Assembly (NCBI RefSeq): GCF_036636695.1
Contig: NZ_JAVWNW010000006.1
Strand: one strand, 5' to 3'
Length of the DNA: 64,000 bases
DNA from: Anaerorhabdus sp036636695
GTDB taxonomy: Bacteria; Bacillota_I; Bacilli_A; Erysipelotrichales; Erysipelotrichaceae
The translations under genes were made by a program, and so were the position numbers. Of this stretch, positions 16,058 to 26,032 are shown in pieces. Each line of letters opens with the position of its first letter. The stretch's first letter is position 1. The notes under the pieces were generated by a model that worked only from the letters and a program-made list of their open reading frames with translations, was not told the origin of the DNA and made no database searches.

Positions 16058-17794
16058 ATGAAATTTTTTATTCAATTTATAAAAGACTATAAAGTAAAAA
16101 TGATAATTACATTAATACTTTTAGTTGGTCAAATAGGAGGAACTTTACTTATTCCGAAATTAGTTGCGACAATGATTGACAATGGTATTTTAAAAAGTGA
16201 TTTTAATGTTGTTATTAACGTTGGAATATCTATGCTTATTTTCGCAATACTAACAACCATTATTTCAACAATTGGAAGTTGGGTAACAAGTGATTTAGGA
16301 TCATTATTTGGAAGAGAAATGAGAACGAAACTATTTAAGAAAACACAAGAATTATCACTACAACAATTTGATTCTTTTGGTATATCTTCAATGATTACAC
16401 GTTCTACTTCTGATATAACAAATCTCCAACAAACACTTGGCATGATTCTACAGCTTGTGCTTCCTGCCCCCATTATTCTTATTGTTTCAATTGCAATGAC
16501 TGCTTCAGTTAATCAAACACTTGCGCTCATTCAATTTAGCTTTATCATCTTATTATTTTTTCTTTCTATTTATGTTATTCGTAAATCAAACCATCTTTCA
16601 TCTACTATTCAATTACGCTTAGATCGCATCAATAAAGTAGTGCGTGAATCTATTACTGGTGTTCGTGTTATCCGTGCTTTTGGCAATGAAAATTACGAAA
16701 AGAATCGCTGTTATAATTCTTATACAAGTTATGCAAATAATATGATTAAGCTAAACCGTTTATATGCAATTTTTTATCCAGCAGTATGGTTGATGATGGG
16801 AGCAATCATGGTTGTAGTTTTATTTGTAGGTGGTTCATATTCATTGATTGGTGCAATGGAAATTGGTGAAATTTCTGCTGTTATTGAATATGCAATTTTA
16901 TCCATGGGATATTGTATCATGGCAGTTTCAACATTAACCACATTACCTAAAGCACAAGCCTGTCTCAATCGTCTAGAAGAAGTACTTGATTTGAATCCGA
17001 GTATCACTGATCTTTCTAGTTCTCAAACAACTTCTAAAAATACAGTTGCTCCAGTTGTCGAATTTAATCACGTTACTTTCAGCTATGATGGAGCCGAGCA
17101 ATCCGTTATTAATGATTTATCATTTACCATGAATCCTAATGAAACTACCGCTATCATTGGAAGCACTGGTTCTGGTAAAAGTACCATTGTTGATTTACTT
17201 TTACGAATTCATGAACATCAAACAGGAACAATCAATCTTAATGGTGCTAATACAAAAATAATGACTCAAGAAGAATTACGAAATCAAATTGGTTATGTTC
17301 CTCAAAAAGCATTCTTATTTAGTGGAACAATTAGAAGTAACTTACTTCTAGCAAATCCTACCGCAAGTGAAGATGAACTATGGCAAGCATTAGCAATTGC
17401 CCAAGCAAAAGACTTCGTCTCTTCTCTTGATGATGGTTTAGACTCCCTCGTATCACAAGGTGGATCAAACTTTTCCGGTGGACAACGTCAACGATTATCA
17501 ATAGCTCGTGCACTTGTTAAAAAAACTAATCTCTTTATTTTCGATGATTGCTTCTCTGCACTCGATGTTAAAACAGATAAAGTATTGCGCCAACAACTAC
17601 ATCTTCATGTTCATGAACAAGCTAAGTTAATTATCGCTCAACGTGTAAGTAGTATTCTTGATGCCGATCAAATTCTTGTCTTGGATCAAGGACATCTTGT
17701 CGGCAAAGGAAAACATCATGAACTTTTAGAAAGTTGTGCGATTTATCGTGCAATAGTTGATAGCCAAATTAATACAAAGGAGGTTACTGTATGA
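16058..17794 (+). CDS. heterodimeric ABC exporter, subunit with degenerate catalytic site
   Basis: A 578-residue ABC-B-type exporter half: six helices (1-300) and a nucleotide-binding domain (about 335-575). Walker A is GSTGSGKS and the signature is FSGGQ, but Walker B reads LFIFDDCFSALD, with Asp in place of the catalytic Glu. This is the mark of the degenerate half in heterodimers such as BmrC/LmrC/TM287. AAGGAGG lies 7 bases before the ATG. It overlaps its partner by 4 bases and is driven by the MerR promoter. Multidrug export is likely. Confidence 0.92.
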   Translation: MKFFIQFIKDYKVKMIITLILLVGQIGGTLLIPKLVATMIDNGILKSDFNVVINVGISMLIFAILTTIISTIGSWVTSDLGSLFGREMRTKLFKKTQELSLQQFDSFGISSMITRSTSDITNLQQTLGMILQLVLPAPIILIVSIAMTASVNQTLALIQFSFIILLFFLSIYVIRKSNHLSSTIQLRLDRINKVVRESITGVRVIRAFGNENYEKNRCYNSYTSYANNMIKLNRLYAIFYPAVWLMMGAIMVVVLFVGGSYSLIGAMEIGEISAVIEYAILSMGYCIMAVSTLTTLPKAQACLNRLEEVLDLNPSITDLSSSQTTSKNTVAPVVEFNHVTFSYDGAEQSVINDLSFTMNPNETTAIIGSTGSGKSTIVDLLLRIHEHQTGTINLNGANTKIMTQEELRNQIGYVPQKAFLFSGTIRSNLLLANPTASEDELWQALAIAQAKDFVSSLDDGLDSLVSQGGSNFSGGQRQRLSIARALVKKTNLFIFDDCFSALDVKTDKVLRQQLHLHVHEQAKLIIAQRVSSILDADQILVLDQGHLVGKGKHHELLESCAIYRAIVDSQINTKEVTV

Positions 17795-19593
17795 CAACAA
17801 ACGATGAAATCATTATTGAAGATATTCCCAAAAACACGTCCAAAACAATTAAACGTTTTATATCCTATATTTTTCTTGAAAAGAAAAAGTTATTAATTAT
17901 TGCATTCGCAACAGTACTAAGTTCACTCACATTAGCCGCTATGCCAATTACCATGGGTATGGGAATTGATCGACTCATTGAGGCAATTAATACATATGAT
18001 CCAAACATAGGTGTACTACCTACAATTATTAAATCTTTGGGCTATCCAATTATGTTGATGATTATCACTTTCTCCAGTAGTTGTTTACTTGCATATCTTC
18101 AACAATATTTAGTTGCGAGTGTTGGTGAACATATCACATTAAAGCTAAGAAAAGAAATAAGCAGTAAACTCAATCGTTTACCTTTACGCTATTTTGATAT
18201 GCATCAGCCTGGTGAAATCATGAGTCGTATTACCAATGATTTAGAGAAGGTCGCAACCGTTTTACAGGTTGGTTTAATGCAACTTATTTCATCTTCATTT
18301 ACGATTATATTCTCTGTGATTGTTATGTTTAGACTTAGTCCACAGCTTTTCTTTATTGTTTTAATTTCGCTTACATTAAGTTTACTTGCCACTGGTTATG
18401 TTTCAACCATTGCACAAAAAGCTTATGGTGAAAACATGGCATCATTAAGTGCGTTAACAAGTAAAGTTGAAGAAGTATTTACAGGAAATCGAATCATTAA
18501 AACATTTAATCACCAACAAGCAACATTACTTTCTCTTGAGGAATTAAATCAAAGGCAATTTATTGCTCAACGAAAAGCACAATTTGCAGATTATACCATC
18601 TATCCTGTAATGCGTTTTCTAGGGCAATTAGGATTCATTGCCTCAGCACTTGTAGGTGGACTTATGGCTTTAAATGGTACATTAAGTATCGGTACTGTTC
18701 AAGCTTTCTTACTTTATGTTAATCAAATTGCTGAACCCGTAACAGAATCTTCTTATGTAATCACATCTCTTCAAGCAGCGATTGCTGGAGCAGAGCGTGT
18801 CTTTGAACTTCTTGATGAGAATGAAGAAATTGTAGATAACAAATCTGTAGAAACAAATATCACTGAAGGGCATGTAGAATTCAATCATGTTTGTTTTGGA
18901 TATTCTTCTGATAAAATTCTAATGCATGACTTGAATCTTGAAGTGAAGCCAAATGAAATGGTTGCAATTGTAGGCCCAACCGGTGGTGGAAAAACTACCC
19001 TTGTAAACTTACTGATGCGTTTCTATGAATTAAACAATGGATCTATCCATATTGATGGACAAGATATTGCTAAACTTAATAGAAATTCTATGCGAAGAAA
19101 AATAGGAATGGTATTGCAAGATTCATGGCTCTTTGATGGAACAATTGCCGAAAATATTGCGTATGGCAAACAGGATGCAACACGTGAGGAAATTATTAAC
19201 GCAGCCAAAGCAGCATCTTGCGATCACTTTATCAGAACCCTTCCAGATGGATATGATACACGCCTGTCTAGTGAAGCAATGATGATATCCCAAGGTCAAA
19301 TGCAACTATTAACTATTGCCCGTGCAATGTTATTAAATCCTACAATTCTTGTCTTAGATGAAGCCACATCTAGTGTTGATACACGCACTGAAGTTGAAAT
19401 CCAAAAGGCAATGAATCGTTTAATGAAAGATAAAACCAGCTTTGTTATTGCACATCGTTTATCAACAATTAAAAATGCTGATTTAATCTTAGTTGTAAAA
19501 GATGGCGACATCATTGAACGTGGCAATCACTCAGAATTACTACAAAGAAAAGGATTTTACTTCACTCTACATCAAAGTCAATTTGAAGGATAA
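17791..19593 (+). CDS. heterodimeric ABC exporter, catalytic-site subunit
   Basis: A 600-residue ABC exporter half with an N-terminal extension of about 35 residues, six helices and a C-terminal ATPase domain. Walker A is GPTGGGKT and Walker B is ILVLDEATSSVD with its Glu intact, but the signature reads ISQGQ in place of LSGGQ. In heterodimeric exporters these traits complement the partner: one complete ATP site forms from this Walker B and the partner's normal signature. GGAGG overlaps the end of the first gene. Confidence 0.92.
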   Translation: MTTNDEIIIEDIPKNTSKTIKRFISYIFLEKKKLLIIAFATVLSSLTLAAMPITMGMGIDRLIEAINTYDPNIGVLPTIIKSLGYPIMLMIITFSSSCLLAYLQQYLVASVGEHITLKLRKEISSKLNRLPLRYFDMHQPGEIMSRITNDLEKVATVLQVGLMQLISSSFTIIFSVIVMFRLSPQLFFIVLISLTLSLLATGYVSTIAQKAYGENMASLSALTSKVEEVFTGNRIIKTFNHQQATLLSLEELNQRQFIAQRKAQFADYTIYPVMRFLGQLGFIASALVGGLMALNGTLSIGTVQAFLLYVNQIAEPVTESSYVITSLQAAIAGAERVFELLDENEEIVDNKSVETNITEGHVEFNHVCFGYSSDKILMHDLNLEVKPNEMVAIVGPTGGGKTTLVNLLMRFYELNNGSIHIDGQDIAKLNRNSMRRKIGMVLQDSWLFDGTIAENIAYGKQDATREEIINAAKAASCDHFIRTLPDGYDTRLSSEAMMISQGQMQLLTIARAMLLNPTILVLDEATSSVDTRTEVEIQKAMNRLMKDKTSFVIAHRLSTIKNADLILVVKDGDIIERGNHSELLQRKGFYFTLHQSQFEG

Positions 19594-19646
19594 GCTGATT
19601 CTTAGCTCAATTAAGCTATTAATTCATGAACGAGTTACATACTTTT

Positions 19647-19676
19647 AAATTAAGAATTCTAAAGAATTCTTAATTT
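19647..19676 (+). terminator. perfect inverted repeat after ABC exporter
   Basis: AAATTAAGAATTCT-aa-AGAATTCTTAATTT, 14-base arms with EcoRI-like cores. It has no clear T tail and is A/T rich. It could be a terminator or a DNA site. Confidence 0.5.
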
Positions 19677-19725
19677 AGCGCTTCACTATAAAGTGGTATT
19701 ATTTAAAAAAGAGAGGTGTTTCTTG

Positions 19726-20280
19726 ATGAAAAGACTAGCCTTAGTATTCATATTATTACTTTGCAGCGCTTGTTCAATGAACTCCAATACAACAATTAAG
19801 TCCATAAATTCCAATGAACCAATATCCAATTCAGCTAATTATGAAATTAAAAATGCTAAAACATTAACCTTCACTTTATTCGAAACAACTCCAACAAGTT
19901 CTTTAGAAGGCAGTCCTTTTGTAGTCACCGCTGAAGAAATAGGTACTAAAAATTTTGAAATCAGTACGCTTATGGATGAGAATAATTTTATAATTTCAAT
20001 TAATGTGAACGGCGTTTCTAAGGTAGTTCATGAATTTACAACTCAACTTAATCATAGTCCAAACATAGAGTGCTACAGCACTTACTCAAATCAAGCAGAA
20101 ATCGAATATCCAAATGAAACACATGGAGATATAATTCTTCTTGCCCAAAGTTATTCGCCTACCGAAAAAAATGAAGCGGTAAGAACCCTCTATTATGCAC
20201 AACCTTTTACAAGTGAAGATTTAATATTAGACAATCCTTCAATCAATGACTTTGCCTATATTCAAATCTCATTTAAATAG
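19726..20280 (+). CDS. putative lipoprotein, function unknown
   Basis: A 184-residue protein starting MKRLALVFILLLCSACSM. It has a signal peptide with a lipobox-like CSAC and lipidation expected at the last Cys. The mature part is mostly polar with beta-strand-like alternation and no motif I recognise. I chose this ATG over an upstream one because GAGAGGT lies 8 bases before it and the signal peptide then begins correctly. It has its own promoter (TATTAT at about 19698) and a terminator. Confidence 0.75.
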   Translation: MKRLALVFILLLCSACSMNSNTTIKSINSNEPISNSANYEIKNAKTLTFTLFETTPTSSLEGSPFVVTAEEIGTKNFEISTLMDENNFIISINVNGVSKVVHEFTTQLNHSPNIECYSTYSNQAEIEYPNETHGDIILLAQSYSPTEKNEAVRTLYYAQPFTSEDLILDNPSINDFAYIQISFK

Positions 20281-20281
20281 A

Positions 20282-20310
20282 TAAAACCCTCTAAATTTTA
20301 GAGGGTTTTA
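20282..20310. terminator. bidirectional terminator
   Basis: TAAAACCCTCTAAA / TTTAGAGGGTTTTA with T runs on both strands. It ends the lipoprotein gene on + and the PTS/GH1 operon on -. Confidence 0.88.
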
Positions 20311-20312
20311 TT

Positions 20313-21764
20313 TTAGTCTAAATTATTTCCATTTGTATCAATAACTTTTTTATACCAATCAAAACTATCTTTCTTCATACGGTTCATTGTACCATTACCA
20401 TCATTGTCTTTATCGACATAGATAAAGCCATAACGTTTCTTCATTTCACCTGTAGAAGCACTTACTAGATCAATACAACCCCACATTGTGTAACCAATTA
20501 AATCTACACCATCTTTGATTGCTTCATCCATTTGTTTGATATGTTCTCTTAGGTAGTCAATACGATAGTCATCATGGATCTTGCCATCTTCCGCAATTAC
20601 ATCATTTGCACCCAATCCATTTTCTACAACCATTACAGGAATTTGATAACGTCCATAAATTTCATTTAGGTAATAGCGTAATCCTTGTGGGTCTATTTGC
20701 CATCCCCAATCACTCGCTTTAAGATATGGATTAGATACACCCATCATCATGTTTCCTGCTGATTTTGTTAACTCAGGATCCGTACTTGCACATCCTGACA
20801 TATAGTAACTAAATGAATAGAAATCTACTTTTCCTTCAAGCAATGTTTGTTCATCCGTAGGTTCCATTTTTAGTTCAACACCATATTCTTCAAACAAACG
20901 TTTCGCAAAGTGTGGATATGCTCCACGTACTTGTACATCACCACAAAGGAAGTTTGCTTGTTGCATTCTGTGTTGTGCTTCAATTACATCATTTGGGTTA
21001 CAAGAATATGGATATGCTGCTGAACCTGCAATCATACATCCAATCATAAAGTTAGGATTGATTTCATGCCCTAATTTCACTGCCTTTGCACTCGCTACAA
21101 ATTGATGGTGTAATGCTTGGAAACGAATGTTCGCTTCTTCTCTTGTTTCTTTCTTTCCAAATAACATCATTGGTCCATCTTCTTTTGGCATAATACCTAA
21201 TCCCATATATCCACCAAATGAATGAAGTGAGATATTGATTTCATTAAATGTTAACCAGTATTTTACTAAGTCTTTGTATTCAGTGAAGATAGTTTTGCAA
21301 TAGTTTAGATAAAAATCAATAACTCTTCTATCTGCCCAACCATTGTATTTTTCAGTTAAGCCATATGGCATTTCATAATGTGAAATCGTTACTAATGGTT
21401 CGATATTATATTTTTTTAGTTCTTCAAAAATTTCACGATAATATTGAACACCTTTTTGATTAGGTTCTGCTTCATCACCAATTGGATAAATTCTTGTCCA
21501 GTTGATGCTCATACGATAAATTTTAAATCCCATTTCTGCAAATAATTTTATATCTTCTTTATAGTGACCATACATATCCACTGCTTCATGACTTGGATAA
21601 TAAGTATTTGGTTCAATCACTTTTGTAAAACGTCTTGGAGATGTATGTGTACCTCCTGTTAGATGGTCTGATGTACTTGCTCCTTTTCCATCAACATTCC
21701 ATCCACCTTCACATTGATTTGCGGCAGTAGCACCACCCCATAAAAACTCTTTTGGAAAACTCAT
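20313..21764 (-). CDS. GH1 6-phospho-beta-glucosidase
   Basis: A 483-residue glycoside hydrolase family 1 enzyme. The acid/base Glu is in YWLTFNEIN and the nucleophile in VVENGLG. The C-terminal SASTGEMKKRYGFIYVD carries the Ser, Lys and Tyr that bind the 6-phosphate in this subfamily. It should split phosphorylated beta-glucosides delivered by the PTS of the same operon. It is the last gene of the operon, 1 base after the previous GH1 gene. Confidence 0.94.
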   Translation of the reverse strand: MSFPKEFLWGGATAANQCEGGWNVDGKGASTSDHLTGGTHTSPRRFTKVIEPNTYYPSHEAVDMYGHYKEDIKLFAEMGFKIYRMSINWTRIYPIGDEAEPNQKGVQYYREIFEELKKYNIEPLVTISHYEMPYGLTEKYNGWADRRVIDFYLNYCKTIFTEYKDLVKYWLTFNEINISLHSFGGYMGLGIMPKEDGPMMLFGKKETREEANIRFQALHHQFVASAKAVKLGHEINPNFMIGCMIAGSAAYPYSCNPNDVIEAQHRMQQANFLCGDVQVRGAYPHFAKRLFEEYGVELKMEPTDEQTLLEGKVDFYSFSYYMSGCASTDPELTKSAGNMMMGVSNPYLKASDWGWQIDPQGLRYYLNEIYGRYQIPVMVVENGLGANDVIAEDGKIHDDYRIDYLREHIKQMDEAIKDGVDLIGYTMWGCIDLVSASTGEMKKRYGFIYVDKDNDGNGTMNRMKKDSFDWYKKVIDTNGNNLD

Positions 21765-21765
21765 T

Positions 21766-23229
21766 TTATTTTTCTCCCTCTAGGTCTTCACCATTTGTTT
21801 CAATAACTCGTTTATACCAATAGAAACTATCTTTGCGATAACGTTTCATTTCTGCTGTTTTTGCTTTTTCATCATCTTCATCGCGATCCACATAAATAAA
21901 GCCATAGCGCTTTGTAATACCTTCACGTGTTGATACTAAATCAACTGCACTCCATGGGCAATATCCAAAGATATCTGCACCTTCTTCAATACCAAGTTTC
22001 ATTTGTTTGATTGTTTCTTTTAAGTGTTCAATACGATATTGGTCATGAATAGAACCATCTGCCTCTAAGACATCTGGTCGACCATAGCCATTTTCAGTAA
22101 TTATTACTGGAAGATGATATCTATCCGTTAATCGACGTGCAGTCACTCGAATACAATATGGATCATAACTATTGCCATCTACACTATTCTTTGCGAAATA
22201 TTCATTCTTGCATGCTTTACCAACACCTGGTTTTTCCATTAGTTTAATCAAGTAACTCATATCACGGTTATCTGCTTTTTCAAGTTCTGATAGATCTAAC
22301 TCATAGTGTTCTAAATATTCTGTTGTATCATTACCATAACAATTGAATCCAATAAAATCAGGGTGGCATGTTTTCATGCATTCAAAGTCACCTTCATGAA
22401 CATCAATGACAACATGTTGTTTTTCAAAATAACGATAAACACTCTTTGGATACTCACCAAATACAAGTGCATCTAAGTAGAAATTATTTCTTAAGTCATC
22501 CATATTCATAGCTGCAATAACATCCATTGGATTACATGTTTTAGGATATGATGTTGTGATGTTTGGTGCCGGTCCTATTTTTGAATTTGGACACATTTCA
22601 TGACATAAATGAATTGCTTTCGCTTGAGCTACATTTTGAATGTGAGCTTGATTGTAAAGATCATTTGGTGTAGAGAATTTTCCACTTCCACCGATCATAT
22701 CAAATGCCCCAAAGAATACCAGCATATTTTGCTCATTATAGGTTAACCAATATTTTACATCATCTTTAAAATTTTCAAATAAGACACGACAATAATTAAC
22801 ATAAATATCAATCATCTTACGATCTTTCCATCCACCATATTTTTCTTGTAGTTTTAATGGTAAATCAAAATGGAAAATAGTCACTACTGGTTCAATTCCA
22901 TGTTTATGACATTCATTAAATAAATCTTTGTAGAAATCAATACCAGCTTGATTTATTTCTCCTTCACCCTCTGGAAGAATTCTCGCCCATGCAATTGACA
23001 TACGATACGCTTTGAAACCCATTTCCGCCATGAGAGCAATATCTTCTTTATAGTGATGATACAAATCTGAAGCATAGTGGAATGAACATGTTCCTGGGTT
23101 TAGTGGTTTTACATCCCAAACTGTTAATCCTTTTCCATCACAGTCGTAACCACCTTCAATTTGTGCACTAGATGAACTAGCACCCCATAAAAAATCTTTT
23201 GGAAATCCTTTTTCGTTTGGTAAACTCAT
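21766..23229 (-). CDS. GH1 6-phospho-beta-glucosidase
   Basis: A 487-residue GH1 enzyme. The acid/base Glu is in YWLTYNEQN, the nucleophile in IITENGYG, and the phosphate-site motif is ITKRYGFIYVD. It differs clearly from the neighbouring GH1, so the two probably handle different phospho-glucosides brought in by one transporter. It follows the SGNH hydrolase gene by 10 bases, with GGAGG before the ATG. Confidence 0.94.
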   Translation of the reverse strand: MSLPNEKGFPKDFLWGASSSSAQIEGGYDCDGKGLTVWDVKPLNPGTCSFHYASDLYHHYKEDIALMAEMGFKAYRMSIAWARILPEGEGEINQAGIDFYKDLFNECHKHGIEPVVTIFHFDLPLKLQEKYGGWKDRKMIDIYVNYCRVLFENFKDDVKYWLTYNEQNMLVFFGAFDMIGGSGKFSTPNDLYNQAHIQNVAQAKAIHLCHEMCPNSKIGPAPNITTSYPKTCNPMDVIAAMNMDDLRNNFYLDALVFGEYPKSVYRYFEKQHVVIDVHEGDFECMKTCHPDFIGFNCYGNDTTEYLEHYELDLSELEKADNRDMSYLIKLMEKPGVGKACKNEYFAKNSVDGNSYDPYCIRVTARRLTDRYHLPVIITENGYGRPDVLEADGSIHDQYRIEHLKETIKQMKLGIEEGADIFGYCPWSAVDLVSTREGITKRYGFIYVDRDEDDEKAKTAEMKRYRKDSFYWYKRVIETNGEDLEGEK

Positions 23230-23239
23230 AATTCCTCCT

Positions 23240-24010
23240 TTATTTATTATTTAAGTATTCAAGAATTGAAGTTTCCATTTGTGGTACCCACCATTCAAGA
23301 TAACCTCTTCTTGTTGGATGTATTGCATCACTCATGTATTCCTTATACGTTTTTTCATCAATTGCTTGAATGTCTAATGTATTCCATAAATCTATAATAC
23401 CAATATCCCATTTAGCTTGAAGTTCATAAAGAGCATCAATCATCATTGGATACTGTTCATTGTCAAATTCAGTTCCTGTATAAAATATCACAGGTACATC
23501 CCATTTATTTTGACTGTATGCAATAATTGTTTCCATTGCACCAATCACTGTTGAAACATCAAAATCATTAATCTCTTTTGACTTTGATATTTCTCCCATC
23601 GGTAATTTTTTTTGAGCATCATTTGTAGATAATTGACAGATAAATAAATCTGCTGTTGTATCTTCAATTGTCATTAATCGTTGGACATAAGAATCTTTAC
23701 CATTATCAACCAACGTTGTTCCAGACTTAGCTTCTTTTGTATAAGTAAAATCATTTCGCTTTGCCATGAACTCTACAAATGAAACCCCTTGTGAATGCAT
23801 TCCTTCAGTAACTGATGATCCTAAAAAAATAATATGCATATTCGCAAGCTTTGAGTTTTCTATTTTTTCTACGTTTGTTAAGCTATATTCTTTCCCATTT
23901 CCTGGATTAAAGTATCCAAGATAATTTGCAACTCCAATTCCTCCAACAATCATCAAACCCATAATAACTGTTGCAACAATAATTAATCGTTTCTTTGTTT
24001 TCTTTTTCAA
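23240..24010 (-). CDS. membrane-anchored SGNH/GDSL hydrolase
   Basis: A 256-residue protein with an N-terminal membrane anchor (about 9-31) after a lysine-rich start, placing the catalytic part outside the cell. SGNH motifs are visible: the Ser in FLGSSVTEG (about 62-70), the Asn in LSTND, and the Asp/His pair in SDAIHPTRRGY. It is probably an esterase, such as one removing acyl groups from carbohydrate. The start is TTG (24008-24010) after AGGGGGAAGG. In a beta-glucoside operon it may deacylate sugars before uptake. Confidence 0.85.
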   Translation of the reverse strand: MKKKTKKRLIIVATVIMGLMIVGGIGVANYLGYFNPGNGKEYSLTNVEKIENSKLANMHIIFLGSSVTEGMHSQGVSFVEFMAKRNDFTYTKEAKSGTTLVDNGKDSYVQRLMTIEDTTADLFICQLSTNDAQKKLPMGEISKSKEINDFDVSTVIGAMETIIAYSQNKWDVPVIFYTGTEFDNEQYPMMIDALYELQAKWDIGIIDLWNTLDIQAIDEKTYKEYMSDAIHPTRRGYLEWWVPQMETSILEYLNNK

Positions 24011-24033
24011 TTTTCCTTCCCCCTAAAAATTTT

Positions 24034-24064
24034 AAAGAAAGACAGGGAAGAATTCTTCCCTGCC
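24034..24064 (-). terminator. strong hairpin inside the PTS operon
   Basis: GGCAGGGAAGAA / TTCTTCCCTGTC, 12-bp arms, followed by TTTCTTT. It lies between the EIIC and SGNH hydrolase genes. It would lower expression of the three enzyme genes relative to the transporter, or mark an RNA processing site. Confidence 0.75.
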
Positions 24065-24070
24065 TTTTAA

Positions 24071-25363
24071 TTATGCAGATTGACCTTCTTCTAATGCTTT
24101 AGCTTCTTGTTCTTTTGCATATAGTTGTTTGTCATATGCTTTTAAGAAAGGATAGTAAATTAATCCTGTTACAAGAACCATTAACCATGGGAAAATCAAA
24201 TTCATTGGATTTAATGAAGCTAGGAACTCTGCAATACCTACTGGCATTACTGAACCAACTGCAATAAACCCTGGACGTAATAGTCCAAATGTAAATGCTA
24301 AATGTCCTAAGAACATTGGAATAACAATTGCTAGTAAATATGGAATAGCTAAGATTGGGTTATACATAATTGGATAACCGAAAGTAATTGGTTCATTAAT
24401 ATTGAATACACCTGGAATTACTCCAGCTTTTGCTACCGCACGGATTTGTTCAGATTTAGCTTTTAAACCAAGTACAGCCAACGCTAATGTATTTCCTGTA
24501 CCTCCAGCACAAGCCATCATTCCAAATAATGCTACTGGATAATAAACAAGTGCTTCAACTCCACCAGATGCATATGCTGCTGCATTAGCTGCAGTACATT
24601 CTAATAAAACTGGCATGATTGCTACATAAACCATCATTGTTCCATGAATACCGAAAATCCACATTAGACCTGCAATAAGTCCTAGTAAAATCATTCCCCA
24701 AACACCTGTTAGGTATGAGAGTGGCATTGCAATTAAACCGATAAACAAATTAGGGAAAGATGTTCCCATTGTCATTGTGCAAACAACATTAACAAGTGTC
24801 CATAATACGATTGATAAGAATGCTGGTACGATTGCGCTGAATCCATCAGCTAAGAATGGTGGAACTACATCTGGCATTTTAATAACAATTTTCTTAGTAA
24901 CACAGAAATGATAAATACGAACTGTAATCAAACCAACAAGAATTGCTAAGAATAATCCTGTACCACCTAAGTTTCCTGTTGTGATAGCTGTCATTGAAGC
25001 TGTTTGAGCACCTTCAGTTACTAATAGAAAGAAACAAAGTGTTGAGTTAATTGCTCCTGTCATTGGTTTTAGACCAAGTTGTTTAGCGTAGTTATATCCT
25101 AATTGGAATACAAACCAAACTGACAAGAAATTCATTGATAAGTTATAGGGTGCATAAAGGATATTATAAATATCACTTCCTACTTCAAATACTTTAAATA
25201 TTGTTGGAATAACTGCACTTAATTGGAATACAGCTCCCACCATGATAATACCCATTGATCCCATGAAAGCAGCTTGAATTGAGTTGATTGCTTTATTTGC
25301 ACCAATTTTTTCTCCAGCAGCTTGTAGTGCTTTCATGAACTTAGATTCAAATATTTTATCCAT
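24071..25363 (-). CDS. PTS lactose/cellobiose-type EIIC permease
   Basis: A 430-residue EIIC of the Lac family (CelB/LicC type), with about ten hydrophobic segments and the conserved NINEPITFGYPI loop near residue 319 that lies in the sugar-binding region. It moves a beta-glucoside into the cell while EIIB phosphorylates it. The gene follows two EIIB genes and an EIIA gene in one operon. The specificity may be cellobiose, salicin-like aryl glucosides or related sugars. Confidence 0.93.
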   Translation of the reverse strand: MDKIFESKFMKALQAAGEKIGANKAINSIQAAFMGSMGIIMVGAVFQLSAVIPTIFKVFEVGSDIYNILYAPYNLSMNFLSVWFVFQLGYNYAKQLGLKPMTGAINSTLCFFLLVTEGAQTASMTAITTGNLGGTGLFLAILVGLITVRIYHFCVTKKIVIKMPDVVPPFLADGFSAIVPAFLSIVLWTLVNVVCTMTMGTSFPNLFIGLIAMPLSYLTGVWGMILLGLIAGLMWIFGIHGTMMVYVAIMPVLLECTAANAAAYASGGVEALVYYPVALFGMMACAGGTGNTLALAVLGLKAKSEQIRAVAKAGVIPGVFNINEPITFGYPIMYNPILAIPYLLAIVIPMFLGHLAFTFGLLRPGFIAVGSVMPVGIAEFLASLNPMNLIFPWLMVLVTGLIYYPFLKAYDKQLYAKEQEAKALEEGQSA

Positions 25364-25373
25364 TTTTTTCTCC

Positions 25374-25679
25374 TTATTTATTTAATAGTTTATTTACTTG
25401 TTTAAAGATATTTGTTGCATTTCCAATTGCATAATCTGCAGGTTCAATTTTTCCTAATGGATAATCTTCTCCACAAGTTTGTCTTAAAGAATCTGCACGA
25501 TTTGAGATTTGAGGTCCATACAGTGTCAAATCCCAGTCTTTATATAATTCTGGAAATTCCGCAACACCATGTGCTTCACATACAAAATCCTCAATTCCAT
25601 TTTCTGCTGCATACTTTTCAAGTTTCTTAATCAGCATGCTTGTACTCATTCCCCCTGCACAAATTAGTAATAGTTTCAT
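25374..25679 (-). CDS. PTS EIIB, lactose/cellobiose type (copy 2)
   Basis: A 101-residue EIIB. The phospho-acceptor Cys is residue 7 in LLICAGGMSTSML, at the family position. It passes phosphate from EIIA to the sugar on EIIC. It lies 10 bases before the EIIC gene. A second, distinct EIIB lies just upstream, and both keep the active Cys. Confidence 0.93.
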   Translation of the reverse strand: MKLLLICAGGMSTSMLIKKLEKYAAENGIEDFVCEAHGVAEFPELYKDWDLTLYGPQISNRADSLRQTCGEDYPLGKIEPADYAIGNATNIFKQVNKLLNK

Positions 25680-25714
25680 AAAAGTCCTCCTTTCAATATT
25701 TATGCAAACCCATC

Positions 25715-26032
25715 TTAGATGGAATTATTGCTTTTATGAATTTTCATTGCTTTTTCGTAAATGTTTTTACCATTCATTGTTCCATAATCAAGTAACTCAA
25801 TCTGTTCAAGTGGATAACCTTCTTCACATTTATCAAACACTTGAATTTTTTGATTACGTACTTGTGGCCCATATAGTGTTACATCAAAGTCATTATGCAA
25901 TTCTCCAAAACGACTGAATGAATGTGCTTTACATACAAACTCTGTATCGCCAATGCTTTTGGCATATTCATTTACTTTTCTTTCTAATATTCCTGTGCTT
26001 AAACCACCAGCACAAATTAATAGAAGTCTCAT
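25715..26032 (-). CDS. PTS EIIB, lactose/cellobiose type (copy 1)
   Basis: A 105-residue EIIB with active Cys in LLICAGGLSTGIL. It shares its N-terminus and the LYGPQVRN segment with the other EIIB but differs elsewhere, so this is an old duplication. Its ATG overlaps the EIIA stop by 4 bases. One of the two EIIBs may serve another EIIC encoded elsewhere or a regulatory role. Confidence 0.93.
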   Translation of the reverse strand: MRLLLICAGGLSTGILERKVNEYAKSIGDTEFVCKAHSFSRFGELHNDFDVTLYGPQVRNQKIQVFDKCEEGYPLEQIELLDYGTMNGKNIYEKAMKIHKSNNSI

